A stretch of DNA of 64,000 bases, taken from NCBI RefSeq assembly GCF_905220415.1, contig NC_059538.1, forward strand, positions 12,400,001 to 12,464,000, given 5' to 3'. This stretch comes from Colias croceus. Its lineage: Eukaryota; Arthropoda; Insecta; Lepidoptera; Pieridae. Each line of letters starts with the position of its first letter. Position 1 is the stretch's first letter. Shown here one piece after another: positions 33,018 through 43,111 of this stretch. The notes under the pieces were generated by a model. That model made no database searches, was not told where the DNA came from, and saw only the letters and a program-made list of their open reading frames with translations. The position numbers and the translations under genes were made by a program.

Positions 33018-34007
33018 TATGACTATAAAAGAAATGTGTATTTGAATTCATTACCTTGAAGGTGTATTGTTCGATATGCTTGGAAAAAAATATGCAATTT
33101 ACTTATTACATTTTAAACTTTTTAAAGCAAACAATTATTACTAACACTTAAGTTCGTATACAACTACAAATAAATGTTTTTAATTTTGCAAGAGCTAAAG
33201 ATGTATTATTTTTTTTCACTATAGTCCCACTTTATATCTATTTGTGACGCTCTAGCAGCTCGCTCGACGGTGAGCGTGAATTAACCAACTTTGCGGCGCG
33301 CTGGAGATCGTAATTTTTGTCCGAATTAAAAAACTCCAAAAAGGAAATTGTAGGTATAGTCTCTACAAATTCGAATTCTATGATTTTTTAAATATATTAT
33401 GTCCCAAACAAAAAATAAAGCAAAAACCCAATGTGTCCTGAATTTTTTACTTTATCGATCGATATCTCGATAACGATGCACGATACGGTAAAAATGGTCA
33501 GGACTTAATTTGTAGAGCATAAAAAAAGGAACAAAAAGTGTCTTATAAGTGATTTCCGAATTTCATCGGATAACCGAGTTATTGCCGAAAAACCAAATTT
33601 ACCCCTTTTTTCAAGATGCCGGCGAAAGCTCATAGGAAATTTTGGTCGAAAAACTCAAGTTAAGCTTTTCTAGGCATCCCCTACAATATATCAAAAAATT
33701 AGATGCGCAAGTTCACTTTCTTTTATTTGCCTTTTTTTCCTACGAAATGAGTGGAGTAATACTATTAAATTTAAAGTTGTATATCGGTTATCTATCCATT
33801 ATTCAACAATTTTAACTCTCTATAGGTCATGACATTTCCATCATCGCAAGCTGGATAATTAAATCTACAGCCTGCTTGAATTCCTAGAAATTCATTATAT
33901 TTATTGTTAAATATTGCGGTGATAAATACCGATGTCTGTTAAACAATTTTATTATAAAATTTTTTTAAATGCATTACACGCTAGTTTTTAAAACATAAAG
34001 GAGATAG
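33018..34007. other. Unexplained mixed-composition stretch
   Basis: From about 33230 to 33720 the sequence is less AT-rich than its surroundings: GTGACGCTCTAGCAGCTCGC, TTTGCGGCGCGCTGGAG, GATCGATATCTCGATAACG and AAGATGCCGGCGAAAGCTC. No open frame of useful length, inverted terminal repeat or relation to other repeats here was found. It may be a decayed element of a family not otherwise present. Confidence 0.35.
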
Positions 34008-34130
34008 TCTGGAAGAGATGCTGCCTAGCGATAAGGCCGCCATTTATACATACTTGTCTCTGTTTGTCTTTCTTTCTGTGTTTTATGTAAATCTTGTGTG
34101 TGCAATAAAGAATTATCTATCTTTCATAAA
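34008..34130 (+). mobile_element. LINE-4 type 3' tail
   Basis: GTCTGGAAGAGATGCTGCC, TAGCGATAAGGCCGCC and GTGTGCAATAAAGAATTATC match in order the tails at 50449-50573 and 62650-62803. Only the tail is present. Confidence 0.68.
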
Positions 34131-34322
34131 GGCAAAATACTTCGTAATATTATGTACCTAAAAACGTTTAAAGTAGGTACATTATATTTGCAATTTTATT
34201 TATAAGAACGCTTGTAATCAGTTAAAAAGCATCGAATCGACACGCCTGATGTTATATTTCACTAGAATTTTGTCTTAATATATAATATTACAAGATAAGG
34301 ATGATAGCGTAATATCTATATA

Positions 34323-34502
34323 TCTTAATATATTATATAAATCTCGTGTCACAATGTTTGTCCTCAATGGACTCCTAAACCACTTAACCGATTATAATAA
34401 AATTCGCACACCATGTGCAGTTCGATCCAACTTGAGAGATAGGATAGTTTAAATCTCAAATCGTTTTAGAGAAAGCGGGCGAAGCCGCGGGCGGTAAGCT
34501 AG
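34323..34502 (+). mobile_element. Helitron-like element, family Hel-D (complete)
   Basis: The forward-oriented twin of 14798-14976: A|TCTTAATATATTATATAAA to GCGGGCGGTAAGCTAG|T. The two agree at every base I compared apart from an AT-run indel. Confidence 0.85.
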
Positions 34503-34970
34503 TTATCATATATTTTTCAATTAGAATATTTACTTGAAATTGCAGAATTTTATTTCACAAACATACAAAATTTAACCTTTTAAACTCAAACAGAAATAAA
34601 CCGACTAACTAAATAGATATTCGCGGAACTAACATTAGTACAAAGATAAAAGTGCATCATCATCTGGCTAGTCTATAAAGAGTCTGGTTTAGACAATTTA
34701 TTCTATTCCCCATGTCGTGGTTACTTCTTGCTATTTCAGTATTTCCGACCATTATTCTTGGAATACTGACGTAAATGTAATTGGTGTTGGATTTAATGGA
34801 GATGTTAATAGATTAAACCTTTTCAATTTTGTCAATGATGTCTCCTTTTTATATATTTTATTTGAGTATATGGTTTTGAGGTTGTGTGAGTAATCAACAT
34901 TAAAGCATATATCAAGTTTAATGTATGGAACTTTTTATTATAGGTAACCTACATTTGCAAATATAATATA
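34503..34970. other. AT-rich spacer
   Basis: No feature recognised. Confidence 0.42.
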
Positions 34971-35191
34971 TTAGCTTTCCGTCCGCAGCTTCGCCCGCGT
35001 TTTCAAAGAAAAACCCGCATAGTTCCCGTTCCCGTGGGATTTCCGGGATAAAACCTATGTGTTAATCCAAGTTACCTCTATATGTGTGCTTAATTTATTG
35101 TAATCGCTTCAGTAGTATTTGCGTGAAAGAGTAACAAAGACACACATACATATCCTCACAAACTTTCGCATTTTTAATATTAGTAGTAGGA
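34971..35191 (-). mobile_element. Helitron-like element, family Hel-C
   Basis: Plus view: TTAGCTTTCCGTCCGCAGC (terminal CTAG mutated to TTAG), AAAAACCCGCATAGTTCCCG, TGGGATTTCCGGGATAAAAC, GTGTTAATCCAAGTTACC, and ATATTAGTAGTAGGA|T at the 5' end. Confidence 0.78.
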
Positions 35192-35645
35192 TTAGTAGGA
35201 TAAACAACATATTATATAAATCAAACAGCTTAATTTGATATTTGTGGTTTATAGAAAAATTTAAGTTACAATTATTGTCGATCACTTTATATTATGTGCG
35301 TTTGCTTCATTCCTAAAGAAGGAGTTATGAAAATTTTTACTTTGAATTGGGTTTTAAAACTTCCTTTTTTACAATCCCGTGTTTACGTGTTTACATATAC
35401 AAACTTCTTCTGGGTTTCTAAAGATATAAGTCGTTATTCAGAACCCAACTTCCAGAGGTCCACTATTGACGTTCCTACTTGGGGTCTCCATTGAGGAGAT
35501 GTGACCAAACAAATATGTTTAGGCTGAAAATGAGAAGGATTAACTTCTAAGATCCGCCTCTTGAGGGCTAAACGGCTAATAATAGTTTGTGATATAAGTT
35601 GGAGTGTTTTGTTTTATGCGAAAGTGGTTGAAGCTGTATTAAGAA
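35192..35645. other. Spacer without recognised gene
   Basis: A 66-codon plus frame at 35294-35494 begins with ATG and reads through mixed-composition sequence. It has no known motif, and I treat it as chance. Confidence 0.4.
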
Positions 35646-35862
35646 CTAGCTTTCCACCTGCAGCTTCGCCCGCGCAGTCAAAGAAAAACCCGCATAGTTC
35701 CCGTTCCCGTGGGATTTCCGGGATAAAACCTACCCTATTTCCCGGGCTAAAAAGTAGCCTATGACCTTTCTCGGTTATCAAAATATCTCTATACCAAATT
35801 TCATGAAAATTGTGATTGAGTAACAGGCAGAGTTTCTTTCGCATTTATAATATTAGTTTGGA
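35646..35862 (-). mobile_element. Helitron-like element, family Hel-B
   Basis: Plus view: ACTAGCTTTCCACCTGCAGC, CGCGCAGTCAAAGAAAAACC, TTTCCGGGATAAAACCTACC, CCCGGGCTAAAAAGTAGCC, and ATTAGTTTGGA|T at the 5' end. The CTGTCTG segment has been reduced to CAGGCAG. Confidence 0.8.
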
Positions 35863-36366
35863 TATGAGCATAGTATTTATCATACTTTACTATTTAGAGG
35901 CGGACTCACAATTACATTATGACGAAATGTGTATGTAAGAAAATAAACTGATATTAAATAGAATCTATAGGTACTAAATATTATAAAGTTTGTTTATTTT
36001 ACAACTCATTAAGTGGTTAAAATATAAAAATTATGAGGATATAGAGGAATTATTAAAATTAAATTAAATATTTTTTTAAATAAAGCAACATATATAATAT
36101 ATACTTACACATTACACACACACGCACACACACACACATACACAAAGATACACACCTGTTCTGTTCCATAAAGTATATCTGAATAGTTTTTACATACCCA
36201 TTTATTTTTATATCACTTTTTACTTTATTAAGGAAATGTTATTCGTGTAACAATAAATGGTAATGTACTCTAGGAAGAGCGAGATATTCTACCACAAGCT
36301 TATAAATGCTTAAAAGGATGTCTCAATGACTGATATAATTGTAAACATATTTGTTAACGAATAAAT
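35863..36366. other. AT-rich spacer with (CA)n
   Basis: A dinucleotide CA run interrupted by G and T occupies 36114-36144. No gene seen. Confidence 0.5.
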
Positions 36367-37279
36367 CGGTTTTCGTGCCCGTAGATCAACGTCAACAAAT
36401 TTGATTAATTTCGTCGACTACGCTTCTAAAAACTTAGATCGTAAAAAACAAATCGATGTCAGTTATTTCGACTTTAAAAAAGCGTTCGATCGCGTAGATA
36501 ATGACGTCCTTTTGCGCAAATTTTCTATGATTGGTTTCACTCCCAGGCTGGTAAAATATTTTGCAGACTACCTCCGGGATCGTTTTCAATTTGTACAACT
36601 TGGTAGTTATCGTTCAGATCCATATGCCATCAATTCTGGTATCAGTCAAGGCAGTACCCTCGGTCCTACTCAATTTCTAGTAATGATCAACGATCTTCCT
36701 GATGTTATTAGTTCTTCCCAGTGTCTTATGTATGAGAGAATTCGATTCGTGATTTAGGCGTATTATTCGATGGTACCTTAAGTTTTAATGACCACATAAT
36801 TGACTTATGCCAGAATGCATATAAAGCCCTTGGATTTATTTTTAGGCAGACTGCTCGTTTTAATGACAAAACTGTTATCATTAGCCTTTATTATGCATAA
36901 GTTAATGATTGAGAAAATTCAACGTAAGTTCTCAAGATGCCTTTTCCAGAAGATGTATGGATATTATCCCTACTTATATCCATCCTTGTACGTTACGGGG
37001 ATGGTTGGAATGGATACACTGGAACTACGACGCGAGCGCGCGCTTATGGTTCATTATTATCTGCTGTTAACCCTAGAATACTAAACATCGCCTGACAGGC
37101 CGCGTGCGGTCAGTTTTTTCCGATTATTTCAAGTACGCGTCCGCGAAGCATATTGTGCTTTCACGCCAATTCGGTATTCTCCGAGCCGCAGTAGCCAACG
37201 CAAGTGGGCCAGGCTCGGATGCTTTGTTTACGAAATATAAGGCACTCAGTCGCTTGGGAGGCGATCATTAGTATTTACG

Positions 37280-37371
37280 GTAAGTTTAATTTTTGGTAAC
37301 TATTTTTTGTTTTGCGATTTTTTTAGCATGTAGCTATGTTATAACTTTCGAAATGTTTATTTTATTTTTAG
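37280..37371 (+). other. Candidate 5' UTR intron of the piggyBac-like element
   Basis: ACG|GTAAGTTTAAT at 37277-37290 is a strong 5' splice-site match, and TTTATTTTTAG at 37361-37371 is a good acceptor. The ATG of the remnant frame follows immediately at 37372. This is predicted from sequence only. Confidence 0.5.
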
Positions 37372-37521
37372 ATGGATCTCAACGACGAACAAATAGCCGA
37401 TTTTTTACTAAATGAGAACTTTGACAGTGAAACTGAGGACTACCTGGAAATGGATCCTTATGACTCTGACGATGCGTGGCAGATCCTTCTTTCGTCGAAT
37501 TTCGACGGGAAAAAGACTTAG
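37372..37521 (+). pseudogene. N-terminal remnant of a piggyBac-like transposase
   Basis: ATG opens a 49-codon frame starting MDLNDEQIADFLLNENF and continuing with TEDYLEMDPYDSDDAW, ending at TAG. A short, strongly acidic N-terminus of this kind precedes the DDE catalytic domain in many piggyBac-family transposases. The frame stops soon after DDAWQIL, and nothing resembling the catalytic domain follows, so a large internal deletion has removed it. The start is supported by its position immediately downstream of a plausible splice acceptor. It has no enzymatic role now. The opposite-strand frame at 37408-37686 is a shadow. Confidence 0.65.
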
Positions 37522-37575
37522 AAAATATTGTACTAGATGACCAGAACCCCTGAACATATAATTACATAGCCATAA

Positions 37576-37647
37576 CATAACAATAAAAATTACTGCTTGG
37601 AACATCGCTCTCCAAACTGCAGTTCCTGTGACAAAAAATATATCTGA
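37576..37647 (+). pseudogene. Possible C-terminal Cys-rich remnant of the transposase
   Basis: A 23-codon frame contains YCLEHRSPNCSSCDKKYI before TGA. The C-x2-H and C-x2-C spacing recalls the cysteine-rich tail of piggyBac transposases, and its position between N-terminal remnant and right end is right for an internally deleted copy. It is very short, so this is suggestive only. Confidence 0.4.
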
Positions 37648-38360
37648 GTTCAAATTAGTTTGTAGAAAAAACTGTAATGTTGCCATAAGTTTTATTTAGA
37701 TTTTTAAGAAGTTTATAAACTCAATAGTATAATGATGCCAAAAAAAAAATAAGATGTAGAAGATTTTTTTTGTTTTAAGACTGTTCAAAGACTGTTATAT
37801 TATAATAAAAAATGTTAATGACTTTAAGGTTTTAGTAAAAAATTTATTTTAAAGAAGAATGGTTCAGTTTAGTTTTTGCAAAGGTAGAAGTTTGCGTATT
37901 AATTTAGGTTACCTTTATAAATAAAAATAAGGAAAACTGATATAATTTACATCTATTACACAGTTTTATTTAAAAAGTAGCCTCCGGAGCGATCATTAGT
38001 ATTAAGCTGTAGTAAATTTATATTAGTATTCTAGGGTTAAATAACAAAATTGACAATCCCGTGGCACTGGGGGCCTGTGGTGTGTGGGCACCGAGCTGCT
38101 CCGTGCAGTGGCGCTCGCGTCCGCTGTTCGCGGAGAGCCTGCTCCGGACGCGAGCCGCTTGGAGTGCACCCACCCATCATGCACTCAATTTGTTAAATAA
38201 ATTTTTACGTGCTAAATCTGAAGTTGACCTATTTAATGTTAATATTGTATCGTTTGTCTCTAATTGTACCTTATTTTTAAGTCAGACCTTCTAATAATTG
38301 TTATCTTTGTGCGTTTTGGTATGTTTTGTACTGTAAGTCAAAGATGTATAAATGAATGAA

Positions 38361-38391
<31 letters not shown>

Positions 38392-38393
38392 AT

Positions 38394-38423
38394 ATTTTTG
38401 TTTTTTTTTTTTTTTTTTTTTTT
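38394..38423. repeat. Poly-T run at a repeat junction
   Basis: A run of T interrupted by one G (38400-38423) joins the AAAT tail of LINE-1 copy 2 to a 5'-truncated Hel-A. Confidence 0.8.
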
Positions 38424-38594
38424 GATTTGAACGCGCTAATCTCGGAACCACTGGTCCGATTTGATAAATTCTTTCAGTGTTAGATAGCGTCTTTATCGAG
38501 GAAGGCTATAAGCTATATATCATCACGCTACACGATATATCATCACGACCAACAGGAGTGGAGCCACGGGGGTGAAACTGCGCGGAGCAGCTAG
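38424..38594 (+). mobile_element. Helitron-like element, family Hel-A (5' end lost)
   Basis: Starts within the body (GAACGCGCTAATCTCGGAAC) and ends GGGGGTGAAACTGCGCGGAG plus CAGCTAG|T. A small internal duplication (ATATATCATCACG twice) is specific to this copy. The terminal variant GCGCGGAGCAGCTAG is shared with 46932 and 52712. Confidence 0.78.
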
Positions 38595-39050
38595 TATTGT
38601 ATAACCAAAAGTGAAACATTTGCTGTCTATTGCGCAAAAGGTTATGTTTTCTATTAAAGAGATCTATGTTTTTAGATTTTGATGATCAATTTTCTATCTT
38701 CAGTCTAGTTTTGCATATTCAAAGATCTATCTGTTATTACTAATACATTAGTATGTAAGTACAATGTAAAAATATAGATGTGTGTGAGTTTAAAATAATT
38801 GTAGAGCTATGTCCATAGCACGATAATTCTTGTTTAGACTTTAATAAAAATAAATTAAATAGTGGAATGAGTCGTTGAAATAGAAGAATATAAACTGTTA
38901 CCCATTCGTTAACAATACCATTATGTAATTACATAAATCTTTACCAGCAGTCATTAAAGATCAAACCGAACAAAAACTATGATATCATCTGTACAAAAAC
39001 ATAAAAGTGACCCAAATCCTATACGTTTCATTCGATCAAGTACACTCAAC
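38595..39050. other. AT-rich spacer upstream of the CpG-rich block
   Basis: No recognised repeat or gene. Confidence 0.42.
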
Positions 39051-39405
39051 GAAAAAATGAGACACGAGACGTCCAACTTCAGGGCGCTACAGAATTAACA
39101 GCGATTTATTGTCGACATTCGGCTGAACGGCTAACGAGCGTCGTGACGTTTCGCTGATCGTCGGCTAACTTCGTGCGGTTCGAGGCACGGCTAGGCATGC
39201 GCACAACGAGCCTACCGTCAAATGTTCACAGTGCGTCCGTGAGGCTGGGTGTACCGCGTCGGCCGCGCCCGGCACCGCGTTCTCAAATATCGAATTACGG
39301 ATGTTTAAATCGAATAAGTGCTAGTGGTGTGTGTTGTGTGCAATGGATGCGTTTATGTGTGTATGTTCCGTTTTTCCATGTGACTGTACTTGGACTAGCG
39401 TAATG
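39051..39405 (+). promoter_or_regulatory. Candidate promoter and first exon of a host gene (CpG-rich, splice donor)
   Basis: About 350 bp of unique, CpG-dense sequence (AACGGCTAACGAGCGTCGTG, CGCTGATCGTCGGC, CCGCGTCGGCCGCGCCCGGC) stands alone in AT-rich DNA and matches no repeat in the window. It ends TAATG|GTAAGTAGC, with the ATG at 39403-39405 immediately before a strong 5' splice site. Insect genes often have a first exon that is mainly 5' UTR and carries only the initiation codon or little more, followed by a long intron. The 76-codon frame through it starts with GTG and ends at the TAA overlapping the donor, so I do not treat it as protein. No coding exon follows recognisably, so the gene cannot be named. 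Confidence 0.42.
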
Positions 39406-40970
39406 GTAAGTAGCTGGTTAACAATCGAAATGTTTTATTTAATGTGTGTAAATGCATATCTTATTTACTATGTCAATAAGGTTACATATATAATCTAACT
39501 ATATGTGTATATAATATACTATGTAGTATTACGTTACGTATGTAATTTCATTGGTTAGGAAGTATAGCGAACTACATTTCGCCAGCTAAATTCAATAGAA
39601 GCTGAGGTAAAATTATTCGCAAATCGAGTTGATGCTATCTTTGGCATAGATTTCAGTTTTAGAATAACATTTGTGACCTATAAAATGTTAAGTTGGAGTC
39701 CATTAATGCAACCTAGAGCTTATTTAAGCGTGCTATTGAAAGGGCTAATAATAATTTTAAATACATAGGTAATATTTTAAGTTATCGAGCTTGATGTTGC
39801 AAGTTATTTTTCGATACCTGAATATTTTACAAAATTATCATTTATGTTTTTTAATTTTTTTGGTGAACGCTATAATTTAGAGCTTACACTTCCAACGTGA
39901 GCTTTGAACGGAATTTTTTTTAAGGACATGAAATCACAATTTAGCTACATTGTTTTATGTAATAAATGGTTTCAATCAGCAGTAAATAATTTTATTATTG
40001 TAATAAAAACATTTAAGCGTTGGCTCTACAATAGATTGAGTATGGATGACCTTTTTTTGATATAATTCATCGAATATTTCACAGACGTTTGTGGTTTTCA
40101 AATGAGGTGTGAAAAAAAACGTCATAGCCGATATAGGTATGGCTGTGTATAGGTTTTTATATTTAACTGAAGTAGCAAAACTTTACAAAATACATGTCGA
40201 AGTAGAGTCGTTTCTGTTTTTCTTTAAAATATACTTAAATAATATATGTATTAATAGAAGTAGTTATACCAAATAAGTTGGACAGGAATTTACTTGATAT
40301 TTCAGTTCAAGTTTATCACGCTAACACGTTAGAGATTGTGAAAGTACTCCTCTTAAGCCCTTGAAGTGTTGAGCCTTTAAAAATCAGAAATAAATATTCA
40401 GTTACGAATGCTAGGTTTGCTGTAATAGTCCTACTAAAACTGATGAAGTGTATTTTATGAATACCACATGAATTACTTTTCAAATAGTAAATCAATCTTT
40501 CGTAGCTTCTGCTACGAAGAGACGATGCTACGAAAAGACGATGCTACGAACTACTTACACTCTTTATAATAGGTTTATAGTTTCGTTCAGAATTTTGAAG
40601 ATTTTTTATGAATAACGATTTTTAACTTTCGTACTATAGTGAGCTTTTAAATATTTAAGCGTTTTTTGAACATGACCGTTGGTCTCTTTGTGGATACGCT
40701 ATCAAAGTTATAAAAAAATGTTTTATTATTTACCTCAATATGTTATTGACATCCGGAGTGACAGCCTTTTTTGGCGCACAAAAGACACACAATGTTAAAT
40801 TCTGTTTTCTAAAATATTTGAATATTTTGTGTGCAACATACTTGTTAAACTGAATGGTTTTTCTTCTTATATATGCGTTGTTACACCCAAACGTATACAG
40901 ACAAAACAAAACTTAAACTCAACTTATTCGTGTATGTAAATAAATGGATTTTTCTTTCCATTTTTGTGAT
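39406..40970. other. AT-rich stretch; possible first-intron sequence
   Basis: No repeat relatives except a GCTACGAA-rich patch at 40497-40551 (CGTAGCTTCTGCTACGAAG, then two ACGATGCTACGAA units). A similar GTAGCG-rich patch occurs at 43795-43865. No coding exon is recognised. Confidence 0.42.
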
Positions 40971-41227
40971 TGGCCGGTTGGCTTAGTTGGTAGTGGCCTT
41001 CCAAGCCAGAGTTCGTGGGTTTGATTCCCACTCAGGGCACATATTTGTGTGATGAACATAGACGTTTGCTCTGTGTCTGGGCGTTAATTATCCATATAAG
41101 TATTTATTTAAAATAATAAATGTATGTTTATTAGCCATCTGGTTTCCATAACACAAGCTAAAAACTTAGTATGGTAACAGATCGTGACTTGTGTGAACCG
41201 TGTGAAAATTGTTCTGAAATATTTATT
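40971..41227 (+). mobile_element. tRNA-derived SINE
   Basis: GGTTGGCTTAGTTGGTAGTG contains an A-box-like segment and CGTGGGTTTGATTCCCAC is a B box, so the head is a tRNA-type Pol III promoter. The body reads TTTGCTCTGTGTCTGGGCG, TTAATTATCCATATAAGTAT, CTGGTTTCCATAACACAAGC and GTTCTGAAATATTTATTT. This body is one I know from lepidopteran SINEs. A different SINE family from 25488-25703. No clear target duplication was found. Confidence 0.83.
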
Positions 41228-42398
41228 TCTACGTAATTCCAGGAAATATACGAACGAAACTCGAACCAAATCAGTAGTTGTTGTGAAGCAATAAAGATCC
41301 ATCTTAGCAGCCATTCGGATACATTACTAAAATACGATAACCTTTGATGTATTGCTTTGGGTCTGAACGTTTCCTGGTGTTCATTTTGGAATTTATGGAA
41401 TTTCTCAATCTTGCAATGTGGAATAATGCTCACGGTTTAGTATAGTTTAGTATGGGGTATGAATCATGGTGAAATTATTGTTTTGTGTAGGAATTAGATA
41501 TCTCATGCTTTACTCTATAACTCACGCAAAGCTCTTAGCAAAATATATTGTTTTTACAATTTCAATATTTTAAATTGATAATTCTTATTTTCGCAACGTT
41601 GCATTATTTATTTTCCTCATCAATGAACTTTTTATACAGGAATAAAAAATAAAAAAATGAGAATAGAAGTCATATCTATCTATCTAGTATACTTTTTTTC
41701 TATTCCCTATTTAGTGATTTTATATGTTCAATGTTAATATTATGACAACTTAACCTTTCGAAGAATAAAGCGCGTCACACACGGTGAAGATACTATAATA
41801 TTTTATGTTAAGATACTCTAATATAAAACGTTATAGTATCTTAAGGTATCCGGTATCAGCGTTCTGACCATCATTTTTCTTTTTGTCATTGCGTACTAAG
41901 ACTCCTGTAGAACCGCCATCCTGTTACAAATGACCCGAAATTTTGTGGGCGCTTAACACTCTATTATTAATTGCAAAACTGAGAATATTTAAGAGGGGAA
42001 CAAAAATACCGTTTTCGATAAACCCGTTAATATAAGAAAGAGGAAGATCAAAACAGTCGTAAAATTATATAGAACGTTTAATTAAAATTTATGAATCTAA
42101 TATAAGATTTGAAACATTATTTCGATTCTGAATTATTGCCTAGCAACACTTAATATTTTCTAAATTAACTTTCTAGCTTTAGTCCTTTATCCATTTCTAT
42201 GTTGCCAAATATTTTATAGAAAACATTTTTCGGGAACGATTTCTTAAATGAAAATATTTATAAGCTGCTATAAAGAAAGAAAATTTTGTACTGGAATCTG
42301 GGAGCCTGTTTATGACATCGTTCAGTTTTGATGTAGGAAGAAAGAAATGTTTATTTATAATAATGTAACGAGTAAATCGTATTTCATAAATCATAATA
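41228..42398. other. AT-rich spacer with a small inverted repeat
   Basis: AAGATACTATAA and its complement TTATAGTATCTT bracket about 32 bp near 41787-41842. No gene recognised. Confidence 0.42.
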
Positions 42399-42570
42399 TT
42401 AAGCTATTGCATAGCTTCTATCGCGGGCCTTGAGCGCGGGGATCGTTTCGAGAAACTCCGTAACGAAAAAACCTCACGCTCCCCACTCCGACGGGTGGAG
42501 GTGTGGCTTGAAGGCATAGCATGTAATAGCTTTACCGCGGCAGTCCCCGAGTGCCACACGTCGTTTTTTT
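42399..42570 (+). repeat. SR170 structured repeat, copy 3
   Basis: Differs from consensus at GGGGATCGTTTCGAGAAACTCC, an altered loop (read as GGGGATCG and TTTCGAGAAAC), and at GCATGTAATAGC. In the stems GGGGAC/GTCCCC and TGCAT/ATGCA these are changes that still allow G-U pairs. Ends in seven T followed by AACATTG. Confidence 0.77.
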
Positions 42571-43111
42571 AACATTGAAAGTAATTCCATCTGTTTTGTC
42601 GATTTTATTCAAAAAACACGAAATCGATTATGATGGGAATTGCTATAGGAATATACTTAAAATAGTAGTTCTATGTAGTTAACCAAATTAACTACATAGG
42701 ACACACTATTTTAGTAACAAAAGCCAATTACAAGCTAGTGAAGGGTGCAGAATGAATATAAGGATTGTCTGCCTCGTGATGACGTAAAATTAATGAAGCA
42801 AAGCCAAGAACTCAAAGCTAGTTATTTAATAAATAAAATACATATTAATTAGTTTTATTACCTTAGCTCTATGTCTCTTAGTATGAACTAAATAGAAACC
42901 TCACGTCTTGTCATTATAGTGTCTGACTCAAAGTCTGATTCAGACGATTCAGAGAAATTCAATTAGTTGTCTTGTGTTTGATTTAACCTATTATACTAAG
43001 AAATTAAATAGTATAAACTATAAACGGTTTAAAATGCAATCTATTTGTCTGTACACTTGTAATAATTTATTTGATAAGTTAAATTGCGATGAATAATGAC
43101 TCTTATGGGTT
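42571..43111. other. AT-rich spacer with a perfect 12-bp hairpin
   Basis: CTATGTAGTTAA (42671-42682) and TTAACTACATAG (42688-42699) form a perfect stem with a 5-base loop, extended imperfectly by AAATAGT / ACTATTT outside. No gene. Confidence 0.5.

Larger units (their letters stand above)
37071..38036 (+). mobile_element. piggyBac-like element, internally deleted
   Basis: A 966-bp element with perfect 14-bp terminal inverted repeats (CCCTAGAATACTAA at the left, its complement at the right), flanked by TTAA at 37067-37070 and 38037-38040. LINE-1 copy 1 shows the same site empty (CTGCTGTTAAATAACAAAAT), proving the duplication. CCCTAG termini at TTAA are the piggyBac signature. A subterminal GCGATCATTAGTATT occurs at 37261-37275 and again, in direct orientation, at 37989-38003. 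The interior keeps a short acidic N-terminal frame and a possible intron but no DDE core. Confidence 0.93.
36368..38294 (+). pseudogene. Broken LINE-1 reverse transcriptase
   Basis: Begins GFRARRSTSTNLINFVDYAS in the RT domain, with DFKKAFDRVDNDVLLRKF and SGISQGSTLGPTQFLV intact, then runs off frame at the first deletion, which removed the FADD catalytic motif and the block after it. The middle piece (36750-37070) shows FNDHIIDLCQNAYKALGF-type codons in a different frame and a second deletion. The last piece (38041-38294) encodes NPVALGACGVWAPSCSVQWR and the normal C-terminus ending in LSQT. The pieces are separated by the piggyBac-like insertion. It cannot make an active polymerase. Confidence 0.88.
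36367..38395 (+). mobile_element. LINE-1 copy 2, deleted and interrupted
   Basis: The second LINE-1 copy. It is 5'-truncated at CGGTTTTCGTGCCC (36367), equivalent to about 2534 of copy 1, and ends in an AAAT tail (38353-38392). Compared with copy 1 it lacks about 200 bp after CAGTGTCTTATGT (near 36732), removing the FADD motif, and about 65 bp after TTATTATGCAT (near 36898). A 966-bp piggyBac-like element splits it at TTAA. Remaining portions are very close to copy 1. Confidence 0.9.

Noticed and set aside
37408..37686. 92-codon minus frame inside the piggyBac-like element
   Set aside because: It is antisense to the acidic N-terminal frame, which has the expected start, position and character.
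39173..39403. 76-codon frame in the CpG-rich block as a protein
   Set aside because: It starts at GTG, not ATG, ends at a TAA overlapping the splice donor, and has no family resemblance. The block is better read as an untranslated first exon or promoter.
40971..41045. True tRNA gene on the plus strand
   Set aside because: The tRNA-like head continues into a known type of SINE body, and no cloverleaf with matching acceptor ends could be drawn.
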